A stretch of 64,000 nt of DNA from Citroniella saccharovorans (GTDB lineage: Bacteria; Bacillota; Clostridia; Tissierellales; Peptoniphilaceae). The notes below the pieces were generated by a model. It did not search any database. It saw nothing but the letters and a program-made list of their open reading frames with translations, and was not told the DNA's origin. The translations under genes and the position numbers were made by a program. This document shows, piece after piece, positions 25,201 through 32,880 of the stretch (its first letter is position 1; each line of letters begins with the position of its first letter). The DNA lies in contig NZ_JAYKOT010000003.1 of assembly GCF_035481615.1 (NCBI RefSeq), positions 558,001 through 622,000 of the forward strand. The letters run 5' to 3'.

Positions 25201-26427
25201 CTTGCAAAACCTAATGCTACATTCGCAGGCTGGAAGATAGGAGAAAAAACTTATCAAGCTGGCGAGGAAGTAACATTAACTAAAAACACAACAGCTACTG
25301 CTGAGTGGAATACAGCAAAACACACAGTAACATTTGATACAAAAGGTGGAAGTAATGTTCCTAGCCAAGAAGTTGAACATGGAAAGATTGCAACAGAACC
25401 AAAAGCACCAACATTAGACGGTAAAGTCTTTATGGGTTGGAAGGAAAAAGAAAGTGACACAAGTTACTTTAATTTTGAAACTCCAATTACAGAAGACAAA
25501 ACCCTAATAGCAATCTGGCAAGATTCAGTTCAAAAGATTGGCGATGGCGATACTGTTGAAGATGAGTTTATAAAAGTTACTTTCAAAGAGGGTTCTCATG
25601 GAACACTAAAAGATGGTAAGGATAAAAAAGATACAGTAACTTACAAAGTTGCAAAAGGATTAAACTTTGAAGATGCTAAAAAATTAGGCCTAAAAGTTCC
25701 AGGAATCGACCCAGCAAAATACTACAAGGCAAAAGATGAAAACTCTGGTTGGGACAAGGCACTTGACTTAACACTTGCTTCAGGAGAAACAGAAAAAATC
25801 TTCACAGCACAATATGAACCAATTGCAGATGTAATACCAGTAGATCCTAAAATAACACCAGACGATAAACTTAAAGATGACAAACCAGAAGGAATGGTAT
25901 TAGTAACATTTAAAGTTTCAGATGATAGTAAATTCTACATTCCAAAAAATGCTAAATATTATGTCAAGAAAGAAACAGAAGTTAGAATACCAACGCCAGT
26001 TGTTTTGGAAAAAACTATTGACGCTGTATTTAATGGATGGAAAGATGTAACTCTAGTAGAGGAAACTCTTAATCCAGATGATAAAGATCCAAAAGCAAAA
26101 AAATTCATATGGGTAAAACAATCATTTAAAGAAGATACAGTAATTAGCGATAAAGAAACAGATGAAATCAAACTTATAATTAAAAAGCCATCAGTAGGCG
26201 ATAAGAGAATTTATATCGAGCAAATGTCTGCTGATTCTACAGGAAAACTTGAACTTATAAGAAATGGTGTAGTAATAGAAACTACTACTAACAAAAAGTT
26301 CAAGAGAAGAAGAAAAGAATACAATGTATTTGAACTTAATAATGCATTGCAAACAGGAGATACTATAAGATACTGGCAAGAAGGTTCTTCTAGAATATCT
26401 GACAAAACAACAGAAATTATTAATTAG
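19264..26427 (+). CDS. Giant secreted repeat protein A2 (second copy)
   Basis: Product of 2,387 aa, near-identical to A1 with the same GTG start, ribosome site and signal peptide. It differs from A1 in one short patch: after KIYYVNPKA this copy reads GIKLGKAETEDNKTLVV where A1 reads EIKLVELADGQTANEKQLAV, making it three residues shorter. There are also Asn-to-Ala and Lys-to-Glu changes just before the patch and one Lys-to-Glu about 100 residues later. The domain layout is otherwise the same: InlB B-type repeats, Rib-like segments, YYVNP-type units, no wall anchor. Its B partner downstream is destroyed, so if A needs B for attachment, A2 must use another copy. Confidence 0.88.
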   Translation: MKNFLKKLLIWTLIFTMVLSTPVEIFAQVTRENVTYNPPKISNYEDLSQDKSKIINELKPVKPAKLKSGQKAEDLIKNPEQPKIYTLRTDYKVQRGEKYEVGYQPYIASVGEAASEEEKAKVNKVITLPELAGYDKSHLEDTFTNNYDEIVKAAKNGTQSGNKNNGIRYEEERDFKYKSKSNTITIKHVFQDLHDFSKYTNPDGTITHSDGTKGTLINKGGTNPVEVDENEVKKHELRTIQNGNTGSTMEVIPLDQVERKGFVPEAPFIAMQVPENAENFILEYRYNRDHYDVNFDTDGGTELPNRTLYYGQTIPKLDFNVKKPGSNFLGWKADKDINYFDADGNKKTLSKDDLITKADFEPGEKFQDGIKYAMPAESLTFTAQWTENETAEYVIQFWTEKPDYNDQDDTLPLRDRYDFIGARRVDNADTASTPDLTNLDIHGITFPDLNDGRLEKAQESKEEFERYYVLNEDLTKKQNASEKDPTVQKTVSSTGETVYNVYYDRRVYTLYFTAASGEAFDIVGSFWPIITRDGKVIGKEGSPYKVDVRFNQSLDKIWPKDAEVSNLPTSSDKEQGDTGLIGWTINNNEGEQAYRDTPPYRLSAEDFIDSQDVVGTGEFEGFGHSDQIPIKDGETKKRDKYEISIGSTSYEQSVVHHIDIIKDDFDGKEQIDYDMSYWKSDTSAAGPNGYPFGLPHLQGFTLKEERRTAEWIGLKKGRVGTWDARKTFDELNAERNKKTPFRSDADKIEYIDQFPWGTKSFKGANAYNYANYSRNKYKLKLNNDPKTVKNDSEYGAGNIIEVPYELPLNDLKLDTTHKPEKPNWVRDDWSFLGWALDPAGDNLVKDGKETKLHYDQILYAKWGEPDYKWKVIFDPNGGSLRTIDENKLTTKRKTVKEGDIGQEKETTYPIKETNDGNKQVFTVIQRQKLVEPNFKPEKKGYDFMGWEVIRYKKDAKTGDYTDEIDNSYRETYKVPELYSFGNDVVSPIYLKAIWVPNQKVDIDVLHYMLDDNYELDKLVKPNPKKDRLEEKRANYLVATTGDRQNDEYILAPHDELQKKLTGDLKKEYEEYNNRVKLNNSFFQTFRVEPEKIDDGNGNLIPNPKAENNVFKFFYRPFRKREYKINYIDERFKGKENEKDGAIIGQELVKNGNRYYDARNYRRIPGWVLTSAPQQQLFFDVNEETNELIGINGTGSDEITFYYKDVRVIEVPGDKEPPEGYVRVTFKADKGGAFVDKYGNEVTELHYDVIKGLKSDLLPDPEILGKKADGTPNDKEEGKYYITPDDGKKFVKWDNKPLLNKNTLVENSAENFYVFTAYFEWSGLSASGLVRTEAYKDPEGNWTNNFAPTIEDIKKQLVWRENDQVKDLPTGTEIKLYDEAGNELTSDQQVYDLVNEKKAADKDQLVRTVNIKAKVTFPDKKDPQELDIPITIYKNVYEALNKEGDKPLFLKEAEEKEAKDGGLKDILKDNTENRYIKVTIKPNKDFTNKDDKVYYVNPNAWVEIPELKVEDTEAAGTGFINWTADQVKQNDDGKANGKFDFDKRHKFTEDTIITPVDAKDVVEQEDPNKKPDVPNGYVKVIVKTTDNATDDTKFEKTFWVNPTREVTIGVTNPTGKTITTDTTKYTMNFSKWESEDKSRTWEDKIVGKFENDTTILAKYSVKSEVIKDQVPTTDTVHTPQGKTPTVDEIKDKITPPEGKTIKNVTIVENPDVNNPGESKVKVIVEYTDGSKVGTNEKPVEIQVKVHEPVVPAKPDGTRPEEALENYVKVIFKAGIGGSLSGDLVYYVSPEVEVDMTESAGKITKTPEVGYIVNGENWTNKDNKTLKGTFKDSETEFVFNFDKSDDVVEKTDDPTQVIPEGYVKVTFKTEDEAKGKLDGEKLEKIYYVNPKAGIKLGKAETEDNKTLVVPKTLPADNYEFVKWYEEIDTENSITSERIHVAKFRLVKVTLTYEAGEGATGNVPAELEVDYGTSVRLAGPGNLAKPNATFAGWKIGEKTYQAGEEVTLTKNTTATAEWNTAKHTVTFDTKGGSNVPSQEVEHGKIATEPKAPTLDGKVFMGWKEKESDTSYFNFETPITEDKTLIAIWQDSVQKIGDGDTVEDEFIKVTFKEGSHGTLKDGKDKKDTVTYKVAKGLNFEDAKKLGLKVPGIDPAKYYKAKDENSGWDKALDLTLASGETEKIFTAQYEPIADVIPVDPKITPDDKLKDDKPEGMVLVTFKVSDDSKFYIPKNAKYYVKKETEVRIPTPVVLEKTIDAVFNGWKDVTLVEETLNPDDKDPKAKKFIWVKQSFKEDTVISDKETDEIKLIIKKPSVGDKRIYIEQMSADSTGKLELIRNGVVIETTTNKKFKRRRKEYNVFELNNALQTGDTIRYWQEGSSRISDKTTEIIN

Positions 26428-26449
26428 AGAAAGGAGCAATTAAATTAGA

Positions 26450-26684
26450 ATGAAGAAAAAAATATTATCAGGATTTTTAGCTCTTGTTTTTCTATTGCAA
26501 GCCTTCTTACCAAGCCTTGCATATGCATATTAAACAAACCTTCAAGACGCAAAAATAATATCTGATGACCATAGTACTCAAGACAATTTAATAACAATTG
26601 GAAAGCTAAAAGGAGTGGGATTCTCTAAAGACAATCCCACTGCAGCTATTTCCATAGAAGAAGTAGAAGAAAAAAACCACAAAG
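26450..26684 (+). pseudogene. Remnant of gene B2 (signal peptide only)
   Basis: The first ~235 bases match the start of B1, including the ribosome site and signal peptide. Codon 28 is TAA (26531-26533) where B1 has CAA, so only a 27-residue signal peptide could be made. Similarity to B1 then stops abruptly at an IS-like end at 26685. The remaining ~9.6 kb of B is absent here. Confidence 0.9.
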
Positions 26685-26737
26685 TGAACTGACCCCCAAA
26701 AGTTAGACCAAAAAATTAACTAAAGGAGGTCAGTTTA
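26685..26737. mobile_element. IS3-family-like end remnant (53 bp, no transposase)
   Basis: TGAACTGACCCCC at 26685-26697 and GGAGGTCAGTTTA at 26725-26737 are inverted copies of each other (11 of 13). The left sequence, continuing with AAAAGTTAGACC, resembles the terminal inverted repeats of IS3/IS150-group elements as I recall them. No transposase lies between or nearby. It could be an internally deleted element, or one left end whose own leader contains the second motif. Confidence 0.6.
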
Positions 26738-27013
26738 CAATCGGTCTTTTTTGAGTTAAGGAAAAGAAAATAATATTTTATTAATGATTGCTTTAAGATA
26801 AACTTGATAGTTAAAATTAATGAAACTTAAGTAAGTCTAAATATTCAAAAAGATGCTTAAACTTTAATATAAAATAAAAAATTAGGTTAAAAGAATAATA
26901 ATAGGATTTATTTTTGAGTTTTTAGTTTGTGTATGAGAAATATCGAATAGATCTTAAAATATTAATACTTAAAAATAAGTTTTTTGCCAAATCCTGAAAT
27001 ATTTTAAAATAAA
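26738..27013. other. Non-coding AT-rich junction DNA
   Basis: No gene is seen. The first 16 bases (CAATCGGTCTTTTTTG, from about 26738) equal the right half of the terminator that follows B genes, as if the interior of B2 up to its terminator had been removed. The rest is featureless AT-rich sequence. Confidence 0.5.
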
Positions 27014-27057
27014 AATTACCAGAGAAATTATAAATAATAAGTCTGGTAATTTTTTTA
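27014..27057 (-). terminator. Terminator downstream of pdxS
   Basis: AATTACCAGA (27014-27023) pairs with TCTGGTAATT (27042-27051), with A/T runs on both sides. It could stop transcription in both directions. Confidence 0.75.
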
Positions 27058-27082
27058 AACTTTTAATTATCAAAAAGAAATT

Positions 27083-27940
27083 TTATCTATTTGCCATAAT
27101 AACTTTGATTTCGTCTTCATTTATACCGACCATTGCTTCTCCAAGGTCTTCAGAAACTTCAGCTATTATTTTTGGATTGTTATAATTTTCAACGGCTTTT
27201 ACTATTGCCTTTGCTCTTTTTTCTGGGTCACCACTTTTAAAGATTCCTGATCCAACGAATACTCCCTCTGCTCCTAATTGTCTCATAAGTGCAGCATCTT
27301 GAGGAGTTGCTACTCCACCAGCAGAAAAGTTTAATACTGGTATTTTTTTATTGTCATGAACATATTTTACAAGATCATAATCTACTGCCATTTCCTTAGC
27401 GTAGTGGTATAATTCATCTTCTTTTAAGCTTGCACAATAGGATATTTCTTTCATTATTGTTCTTAGGTGGTAAACTGCTTGAACTACATCCCCAGTACCA
27501 GCTTCACCCTTTGTTCTAATCATAGAAGCTCCCTCTGAAATTCTTCTAAGAGCTTCCCCAAGATTTCTTGCTCCGCAAACAAATGGGGTATTGAAATTTT
27601 TCTTTTCTATGTGGTGCTCGTTGTCAGCAGGAGATAAAACTTCAGATTCGTCTATATAATCAATTCCTATTGCCTCTAAAACTTGAGCTTCAACAAAGTG
27701 TCCAATTCTAACTTTTGCCATTACTGGAATTGAAACAGCCTTCATAATTTCCTTTATCATTTTTGGATCACTCATTCTAGAAACTCCACCTGCCGCTCTT
27801 ATGTCAGCAGGAACTCTTTCTAGTGCCATAACTGCCTTTGCCCCAGCTTTTTCAGCGATTTTAGCTTGCTCTACATTTATTACATCCATTATAACTCCAC
27901 CTTTAAGATTTTTGTGGATTTCTTCTATTGTTAATTTCAT
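27083..27940 (-). CDS. pdxS: Pyridoxal 5'-phosphate synthase, PdxS subunit
   Basis: This 285-aa TIM-barrel enzyme forms PLP from ribose 5-phosphate, glyceraldehyde 3-phosphate and ammonia. Family hallmarks are all present: Asp19, the Schiff-base lysine in VMAKVRIGH (Lys76), the second lysine in RTKGEAGTG (Lys144), and the C-terminal FVGSGIFKSGDP phosphate-binding stretch. Length is normal. A good AAGGAGGAAATT site precedes the ATG. The usual partner pdxT (glutaminase supplying ammonia) is not adjacent: a terminator and the B2 wreck lie downstream, and a divergent MocR regulator lies upstream. Control by that regulator is likely. Confidence 0.97.
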   Translation of the reverse strand: MKLTIEEIHKNLKGGVIMDVINVEQAKIAEKAGAKAVMALERVPADIRAAGGVSRMSDPKMIKEIMKAVSIPVMAKVRIGHFVEAQVLEAIGIDYIDESEVLSPADNEHHIEKKNFNTPFVCGARNLGEALRRISEGASMIRTKGEAGTGDVVQAVYHLRTIMKEISYCASLKEDELYHYAKEMAVDYDLVKYVHDNKKIPVLNFSAGGVATPQDAALMRQLGAEGVFVGSGIFKSGDPEKRAKAIVKAVENYNNPKIIAEVSEDLGEAMVGINEDEIKVIMANR

Positions 27941-27985
27941 AATTTCCTCCTTATTCTTGATTTATATTAATTATATATGTAAAAT

Positions 27986-28003
27986 GATACTATAAAAAGT
28001 ATC
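27986..28003. promoter_or_regulatory. Candidate PdxR operator between pdxS and pdxR
   Basis: Perfect inverted repeat GATACT-6-AGTATC in the 101-bp divergent gap. A related AGTACC lies at about 28022. MocR-type PdxR proteins bind repeated sites in such gaps; the assignment here is inference. Confidence 0.5.
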
Positions 28004-28041
28004 AAAAATTAAGAAAATAATAGTACCAGATTGGAGTTAAT

Positions 28042-29433
28042 ATGATTACGGTAAATTTTAAAAGTGATATTAATTTGTATGAACAAATATATAATAAAAT
28101 AATATTAGAGATTGAAGAAGGAAGACTTTCATATAAGGATAAACTTCCTTCCAAGAGAAATTTGGCAAGTCATTTGGGAGTAAGTGTAAATACAGTTTCT
28201 ACAGCCTATGAACTACTTTTATCTGAGGGATATTTGGTATCCAAGGAAAAGGTAGGCTATTTTGTGGATATGTTAGATAGGTCTAATTTAAGGCCAATAG
28301 GAAAAACATTTGATGATAGTGAAAATCAAAATATTAATGAGAAAAAAAAATATAAGTATGATTTTTACTTCGCTGGATTGGATAAAGATTATATTTACAA
28401 AAGCTTGCAGCCTTTTTCAGCTAAGGCACTTGAAATGACAATAAATGAAGATTCAACTGATCCTCTAGGGAGTTTTAAGCTAAGAAAAGAGATTGCAAAA
28501 ATGCTTTTTGATTATAAGGGGATTGACAGCTCAGCCAATAATATTTTAATTACCTCCGGTTATAGAGAAAATTTAAATATTATTTTTTCTATTTTAAATG
28601 AAGAGTATTATGCGGCAGAAGATCCTTGCTATTTTAAAAATTCTTCAATTTTTAAAAATGCTGGAAAAAAACTTTTAAGAATTCCAATCGATAAGTATGG
28701 ATTTTCTGTAAAAGATTTAGAAAAAGGGCCTGCTAAGGTTGCAATAACTACTCCAAGCCACCAATTTGCTGAAGGAATTTTAATGGGAATTAGGAGAAGG
28801 CAAAGACTAATCAATTGGGCAAATGAAAACTATGCCTATATTTTTGAGGATGATTATGATAGTGACTTTAGGTATGGACCTAAATTAGTACCAGCTTTAA
28901 AAGCATTGGATAAAGAAGATAGGGTTATATTTTCAGGCTCATTTTCCCAATCTGTAGGAAAAATCTTTTCTATTTCTTATCTTTGTCTTCCCGATGAACT
29001 TATAGAAAAATTAGATTTAAAGTCTGTTGAAAAATCAAGAATCTCAGCCTTAGAGGAAAATCTCCTCTACCTATTTTTAGCTAGTGGGGAGTATAGAAAA
29101 TATATAAATAGGATGACTAAAATTTATAAAAAAAAGAGAGATCTTTTTATAAAATATATTTCTGAAAGAAGAAAAGATGCAATAGTAGAGGGAGATGAAC
29201 TTGGACTTTTCTTTACACTCAGATTTTCTAAGAAGATTCCATCTGATGAGCTTGTTCAAAAAAGGCTTGAAGAAAGGGGGATTTATTTAAAAAGTGTTGA
29301 TGATTATAGGCATTACAAAAAAAATGATAGAAAATATATTGTTGGATTTGGAGGATTTGAAATAGAGAAAATTCCTAGGGCGGCTAATTCACTCTTAGAG
29401 GTCTTTAGCGAAGAAGAAAATGAAAAGGAGTAG
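28042..29433 (+). CDS. pdxR: MocR-family (GntR/aminotransferase-fold) regulator, PdxR-like
   Basis: This 463-aa protein has an N-terminal GntR winged helix (about 10-75; KLPSKRNLASHLGVSVNTVS is the typical recognition helix) fused to a class-I aminotransferase-like domain (about 110-455). The latter carries the EDDYDSDFRYG motif and GSFSQSVG where the PLP lysine of active aminotransferases normally follows; here the sequence is FSQSVGK, so the lysine is at or near its place. MocR proteins sense PLP. Divergence from pdxS makes PdxR-type control of PLP synthesis the best call. Start ATG 28042 has a TTGGAG ribosome site. Confidence 0.88.
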   Translation: MITVNFKSDINLYEQIYNKIILEIEEGRLSYKDKLPSKRNLASHLGVSVNTVSTAYELLLSEGYLVSKEKVGYFVDMLDRSNLRPIGKTFDDSENQNINEKKKYKYDFYFAGLDKDYIYKSLQPFSAKALEMTINEDSTDPLGSFKLRKEIAKMLFDYKGIDSSANNILITSGYRENLNIIFSILNEEYYAAEDPCYFKNSSIFKNAGKKLLRIPIDKYGFSVKDLEKGPAKVAITTPSHQFAEGILMGIRRRQRLINWANENYAYIFEDDYDSDFRYGPKLVPALKALDKEDRVIFSGSFSQSVGKIFSISYLCLPDELIEKLDLKSVEKSRISALEENLLYLFLASGEYRKYINRMTKIYKKKRDLFIKYISERRKDAIVEGDELGLFFTLRFSKKIPSDELVQKRLEERGIYLKSVDDYRHYKKNDRKYIVGFGGFEIEKIPRAANSLLEVFSEEENEKE

Positions 29434-29467
29434 TAAGCTATAAAAAAGCTTTACTACTCTTTTTTTA
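29428..29467 (+). terminator. Terminator of pdxR
   Basis: GAGTAGTAAGCT and AGCTTTACTACTC form a stem followed by seven T. The stem overlaps the stop codon. Confidence 0.85.
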
Positions 29468-29515
29468 AATATATTTTAAAGTCTTTGTAATTTCAAGTTA
29501 GAAATAAAGAATCTA

Positions 29516-30439
29516 TTAGACTAAGCCTGATATTTTAATTACTTTTTCTACTAATTGAAATATATTTTCATTTATATATTTTTTTTCAAAAATTACAGGT
29601 AAATAATTTTCTGAAATTTGTGTAAAATCAGATTTATTTTCTAATTTAAAAAATTTATTATCTATGCTATATCCTATATTTTCATTATCAAAATAGCCCT
29701 CTTCAATATTAATTTTTAGTAAAAATCTTCCGTCTCCATTTGTATAAAATGAGCAAAGTGGATAGGAGAAGTTAGCTTCAATATTTTTATATTTTTCGGG
29801 AGAAGTAAGTTCTATTATTAAATTGCCCCTACTAACTTTGTAACTTTCTATAAAAAAACCTTCAACTTTTCTCAATAAATCTATTTTTTCCTTTAGGTAG
29901 AGAAGTTTATTAAGGTGGTAGAGGTCGTAGAAATTGTAGGTAAATAGTCTATCTAGGATTTCTTTATCCTTTGTCTTTAGATAAGTTTTATATAGTTTTA
30001 TTTGGTCTTTGCCAGTCATTTCAAATGGTCTTTCAAGATTATTTTCTTTTTCTAGACTCTTTAATCCACTTATTTTAAAATCAGTAATTTTACTATAACT
30101 TCTAAGATATTGGTAGAGGTCAAAGTTATTTTCTGTTAGATTTGATTGATATGAAATATTTAATATTTCCAGCCTTTTTTTTATGAAAGGAAGGTCAAAA
30201 TTTTGCCCGTTGAAGCTTATAATTGGCTTTATAGAATTAATTATTTCTAAAAATTCTTCAAGAATTTCCTTTTCTTCTCCTTCTTCTGCAAATAGGAAGA
30301 TAAATTTATTCTGTCCCATATAATCCAAAAGTAAACCAATTGAGCTTATATGATTTACTTTTGCCGAAAGGCCAGTAGTTTCTATATCAAGTATTACTCC
30401 ATCAATTTTAGGACCATCTACAATTTTTTCTAGTTTCAT
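29516..30439 (-). CDS. RNase H-like 3'-5' exonuclease domain protein (YprB family)
   Basis: The protein has 307 aa. Exonuclease motifs are visible: LDIETTG (Exo I, residues about 17-23), SFNGQNFDLPFIKKRL (Exo II, about 95-110) and a YNFYDLYHL motif (about 170, Exo III-like). This matches the ribonuclease-H-like YprB family (PF13482). About 100 C-terminal residues are unassigned. The exact substrate is unknown; processing of DNA or RNA 3' ends is expected. It is monocistronic and divergent from the cysteine desulfurase, with an AAAGGAGAC ribosome site. Confidence 0.85.
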   Translation of the reverse strand: MKLEKIVDGPKIDGVILDIETTGLSAKVNHISSIGLLLDYMGQNKFIFLFAEEGEEKEILEEFLEIINSIKPIISFNGQNFDLPFIKKRLEILNISYQSNLTENNFDLYQYLRSYSKITDFKISGLKSLEKENNLERPFEMTGKDQIKLYKTYLKTKDKEILDRLFTYNFYDLYHLNKLLYLKEKIDLLRKVEGFFIESYKVSRGNLIIELTSPEKYKNIEANFSYPLCSFYTNGDGRFLLKINIEEGYFDNENIGYSIDNKFFKLENKSDFTQISENYLPVIFEKKYINENIFQLVEKVIKISGLV

Positions 30440-30519
30440 TTTTGTCTCCTTTAAATTTATTATACCATTATTTTATTTTTTAGATATATAATGATATAAT
30501 CTATTTTTAGGAGGATTTT

Positions 30520-31644
30520 ATGATTTATTTAGATAATTGTGCTACTACTAGAGTTTTTGATGAAGCTTTAGAAGTTTGCAATATATATATGAAAGAAAAA
30601 TATTTTAATCCATCTGGCCTTTATAGATTATCAAAAAAGACTGAGGAAGACATAGACTCTGCTAGAAAAGTTATAGCAGATGTGATTCATGCAAATCCAA
30701 GTGAAATTTATTTTGCTCCTTCTGCGACTATGGCAAATAATATGCTACTTTTGTCTATTCTTTCAAAAAATGATAAGAAAAATATTGTAACTACTTATAC
30801 TGAACATTCTTCTGTATTTAAAACTATTAAATCTTTTAAGGAAAAAAGAGAGATTAGATATGTTAAGATTAATGAAGATGGAAGTTTAGATTTAGATGAT
30901 TTAAAAAATAAGGTGGATGAAAATACTGGGCTTGTCTCTATTATGCAGGTGCAAAATGAGATTGGAGTTATAAATAATTTAGAAGAGATTGGAAAAATTG
31001 TTAGAGATAAATCCAATGCTATTTTTCATGTTGATGGGGTGCAAGGCTTTATTAAATACCCTATAAATGTCAAAAAAATTGGAATTGATTTATATACTAT
31101 TTCTGCACATAAAGTCCATGGACCAAAGGGAATTGCAGGACTTTTTGTTGATAGTAAGCTTAAGCTTCAGGAATTTTTTCATGGCGGAGGTCAAGAGAAG
31201 GGATATTTTCCTGGAACCGAAAATGTAGCTGGGATTATGGGATTTAAAAAGGCTGTTGAAATTTATACTGAAAATAGGGATGAAGTTGTAGATAGGGTAA
31301 AAGCTTTTAAAAAGAAGCTTATATCAGAGCTTGAAAAAATAGAGGAAAGTAGTATTAATTCTTATGGAGGATCGGATTTTATTGTTTCCGCATCTTTTAA
31401 AGATATTAGAAGTGAGGTTTTAATCCACTATTTAGAAAATTATGATATATGCGTGTCTTCTGGATCTTCTTGCTCAAAAAATAATAGGAGCAGGGTTTTA
31501 GAGGCAATAAAGCTCTCAGATGATTTTATAGATGGAACTATCAGAATTTCCTTTTCTTATTTTACTAATGAAGAAGAAATTAATGAATTTTTAGTTAAGC
31601 TTAAGGAAGGAGTCGAAACTTTGAGGAGTATGGTAAGAAGATAA
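30520..31644 (+). CDS. nifZ: Cysteine desulfurase (NifZ/IscS-like) partner of ThiI
   Basis: This 374-aa class-V PLP enzyme removes sulfur from cysteine as a protein persulfide. The PLP lysine is in SAHKVHGPKG (about residue 198). The mobile catalytic cysteine is in SSGSSCSKN (about 318). The stop overlaps the thiI start (TAATG), the arrangement known for nifZ-thiI of Bacillus subtilis, where the pair makes 4-thiouridine in tRNA. AGGAGG at 30509-30514 and a TATAAT at 30495-30500 precede it. Confidence 0.92.
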   Translation: MIYLDNCATTRVFDEALEVCNIYMKEKYFNPSGLYRLSKKTEEDIDSARKVIADVIHANPSEIYFAPSATMANNMLLLSILSKNDKKNIVTTYTEHSSVFKTIKSFKEKREIRYVKINEDGSLDLDDLKNKVDENTGLVSIMQVQNEIGVINNLEEIGKIVRDKSNAIFHVDGVQGFIKYPINVKKIGIDLYTISAHKVHGPKGIAGLFVDSKLKLQEFFHGGGQEKGYFPGTENVAGIMGFKKAVEIYTENRDEVVDRVKAFKKKLISELEKIEESSINSYGGSDFIVSASFKDIRSEVLIHYLENYDICVSSGSSCSKNNRSRVLEAIKLSDDFIDGTIRISFSYFTNEEEINEFLVKLKEGVETLRSMVRR

Positions 31645-32817
31645 TGGATAAGGTTGTATCAATAAGTTTTGGAGAACTTTTTTTAAAAGGTAAAAATAGG
31701 CAAAGATTTGTGGATAGGGCTATAAAAAAGGTTAGGAAAAAAATTAGTCATATCCCTTATGAAAATATTTATTTAGATTCAGGTAAGCTCTATATAGAAG
31801 CAAAAGAGGAGTATCTGGACGCGATTATTGAATCGGCTTCAAATGTTTTTGGAATTATTTATTTGAGCAAGTGTGTAAGAACAAGTAAAGATTTTGAAAA
31901 GATTAAAGAAGCAGCAGATGTTCTATTTGAAGATCTTGATTATGAGGGTAAGACTTTTAAGGTTTTTACTAATAGGGTTGACAAGTCTTTTACCTTAACT
32001 TCTCCAGAAATATCGAGGGAACTTGGAGCATATATTTTAAAAAATTTTAAAAATTTAAGTGTTGATATAAAAAAGCCTGAGCTTGAAATTCATCTTGACT
32101 TAAAAAATTACGCTTATTTATTTGCTAATAGAGTTAAGGGACTTGGAGGACTTCCGATCGGTTCTTCTGGTAGGGGACTTGTACTTCTATCTGGTGGGAT
32201 TGATAGCCCAGTTGCAGGATTTTTGATTGCAAAAAGGGGCGTGGAACTTGGCTGTATTCACTTTCATTCTTATCCTTTTACATCTGAGAGAGCTTTTGAT
32301 AAGGTTAAAAAACTTGCAGAAATTCTAGCTACTTATACTGGAAATTTTACTTTATATAGCGTAAATTTGTTAAAAATTCAAACCGAAATCAATAAAAAAG
32401 CTTTAGAGAGAGAAACAACGGTTCTTAGCAGAAGATTTATGATGAGAATATCCGATAAATTAGCTGAGAAGAATGAGTATAGTATGATAGTAACAGGAGA
32501 ATCTTTAGGTCAGGTTGCATCCCAAACAATAGAAGGAATTAATGCAAGTAATGTACTTGCTACAAGACCAGTTTTAAGACCACTTATAGGACTTGATAAG
32601 AGTGATATTATAGAAATTAGTGAAAAAATTGGGACTTATGAAACATCAATCATGCCTTTTGAAGATTGTTGCACAGTTTTCTTACCGAAAAAGACCTGTA
32701 ACAAAACCAAGAATTAGTGATCTTGAAAGGTCAGAAGCTAATATGGATATTGACGCACTAGTTGATGAAGCACTGGAAAATATGGAAATTATAAGAATAA
32801 AAGATAAGGAAATTTAA
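31644..32817 (+). CDS. thiI: tRNA 4-thiouridine synthetase ThiI (one frameshift)
   Basis: Domains in order: N-terminal ferredoxin-like domain, THUMP (about 60-165), and a PP-loop ATPase with LLSGGIDSPVAGF near residue 181. The frame breaks at a 5-A run (32688-32692). Dropping one A joins EDCCTVFLPK to RPVTKPRISDLERSE and a normal C-terminus of about 390 aa in total. As in Gram-positive ThiI, there is no rhodanese domain. The enzyme uses sulfur from the upstream desulfurase for tRNA s4U8. Left uncorrected, the product stops at 32717 and loses about 35 residues. Probably a consensus error. Confidence 0.93.
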
Positions 32818-32837
32818 TTAGTAATAAATTATTAAAA

Positions 32838-32880
32838 AAATGCTAGCAAAGCACTTTTTATAGCTTGCTAGCATTTCTAT
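32838..32880. terminator. Bidirectional terminator between thiI and the GST-like gene
   Basis: AAATGCTAGCAA (32838-32849) pairs with TTGCTAGCATTT (32865-32876). The two genes converge on it. Confidence 0.8.

Larger units (their letters stand above)
18038..26683 (+). repeat. Second copy of a direct repeat (matches 1-8655), period about 18.04 kb
   Basis: Bases from 18038 onward repeat the window from base 1 at an offset of 18,037, changing to 18,028 after a 9-base difference inside A. The match covers the B tail, terminator, leader, all of A and the first ~235 bases of B, then breaks off at about 26683. Differences seen: bases 20 and 40, one patch at 6835-6957, base 7236, and a few changes at the start of B. 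Confidence 0.95.

Noticed and set aside
26685..27013. A complete insertion sequence
   Set aside because: Only 53 bp of end-like sequence; no transposase frame in the following 300 bases.
32620..32817. Separate small gene after thiI
   Set aside because: It encodes the conserved ThiI C-terminus and overlaps thiI; a one-base shift explains it.
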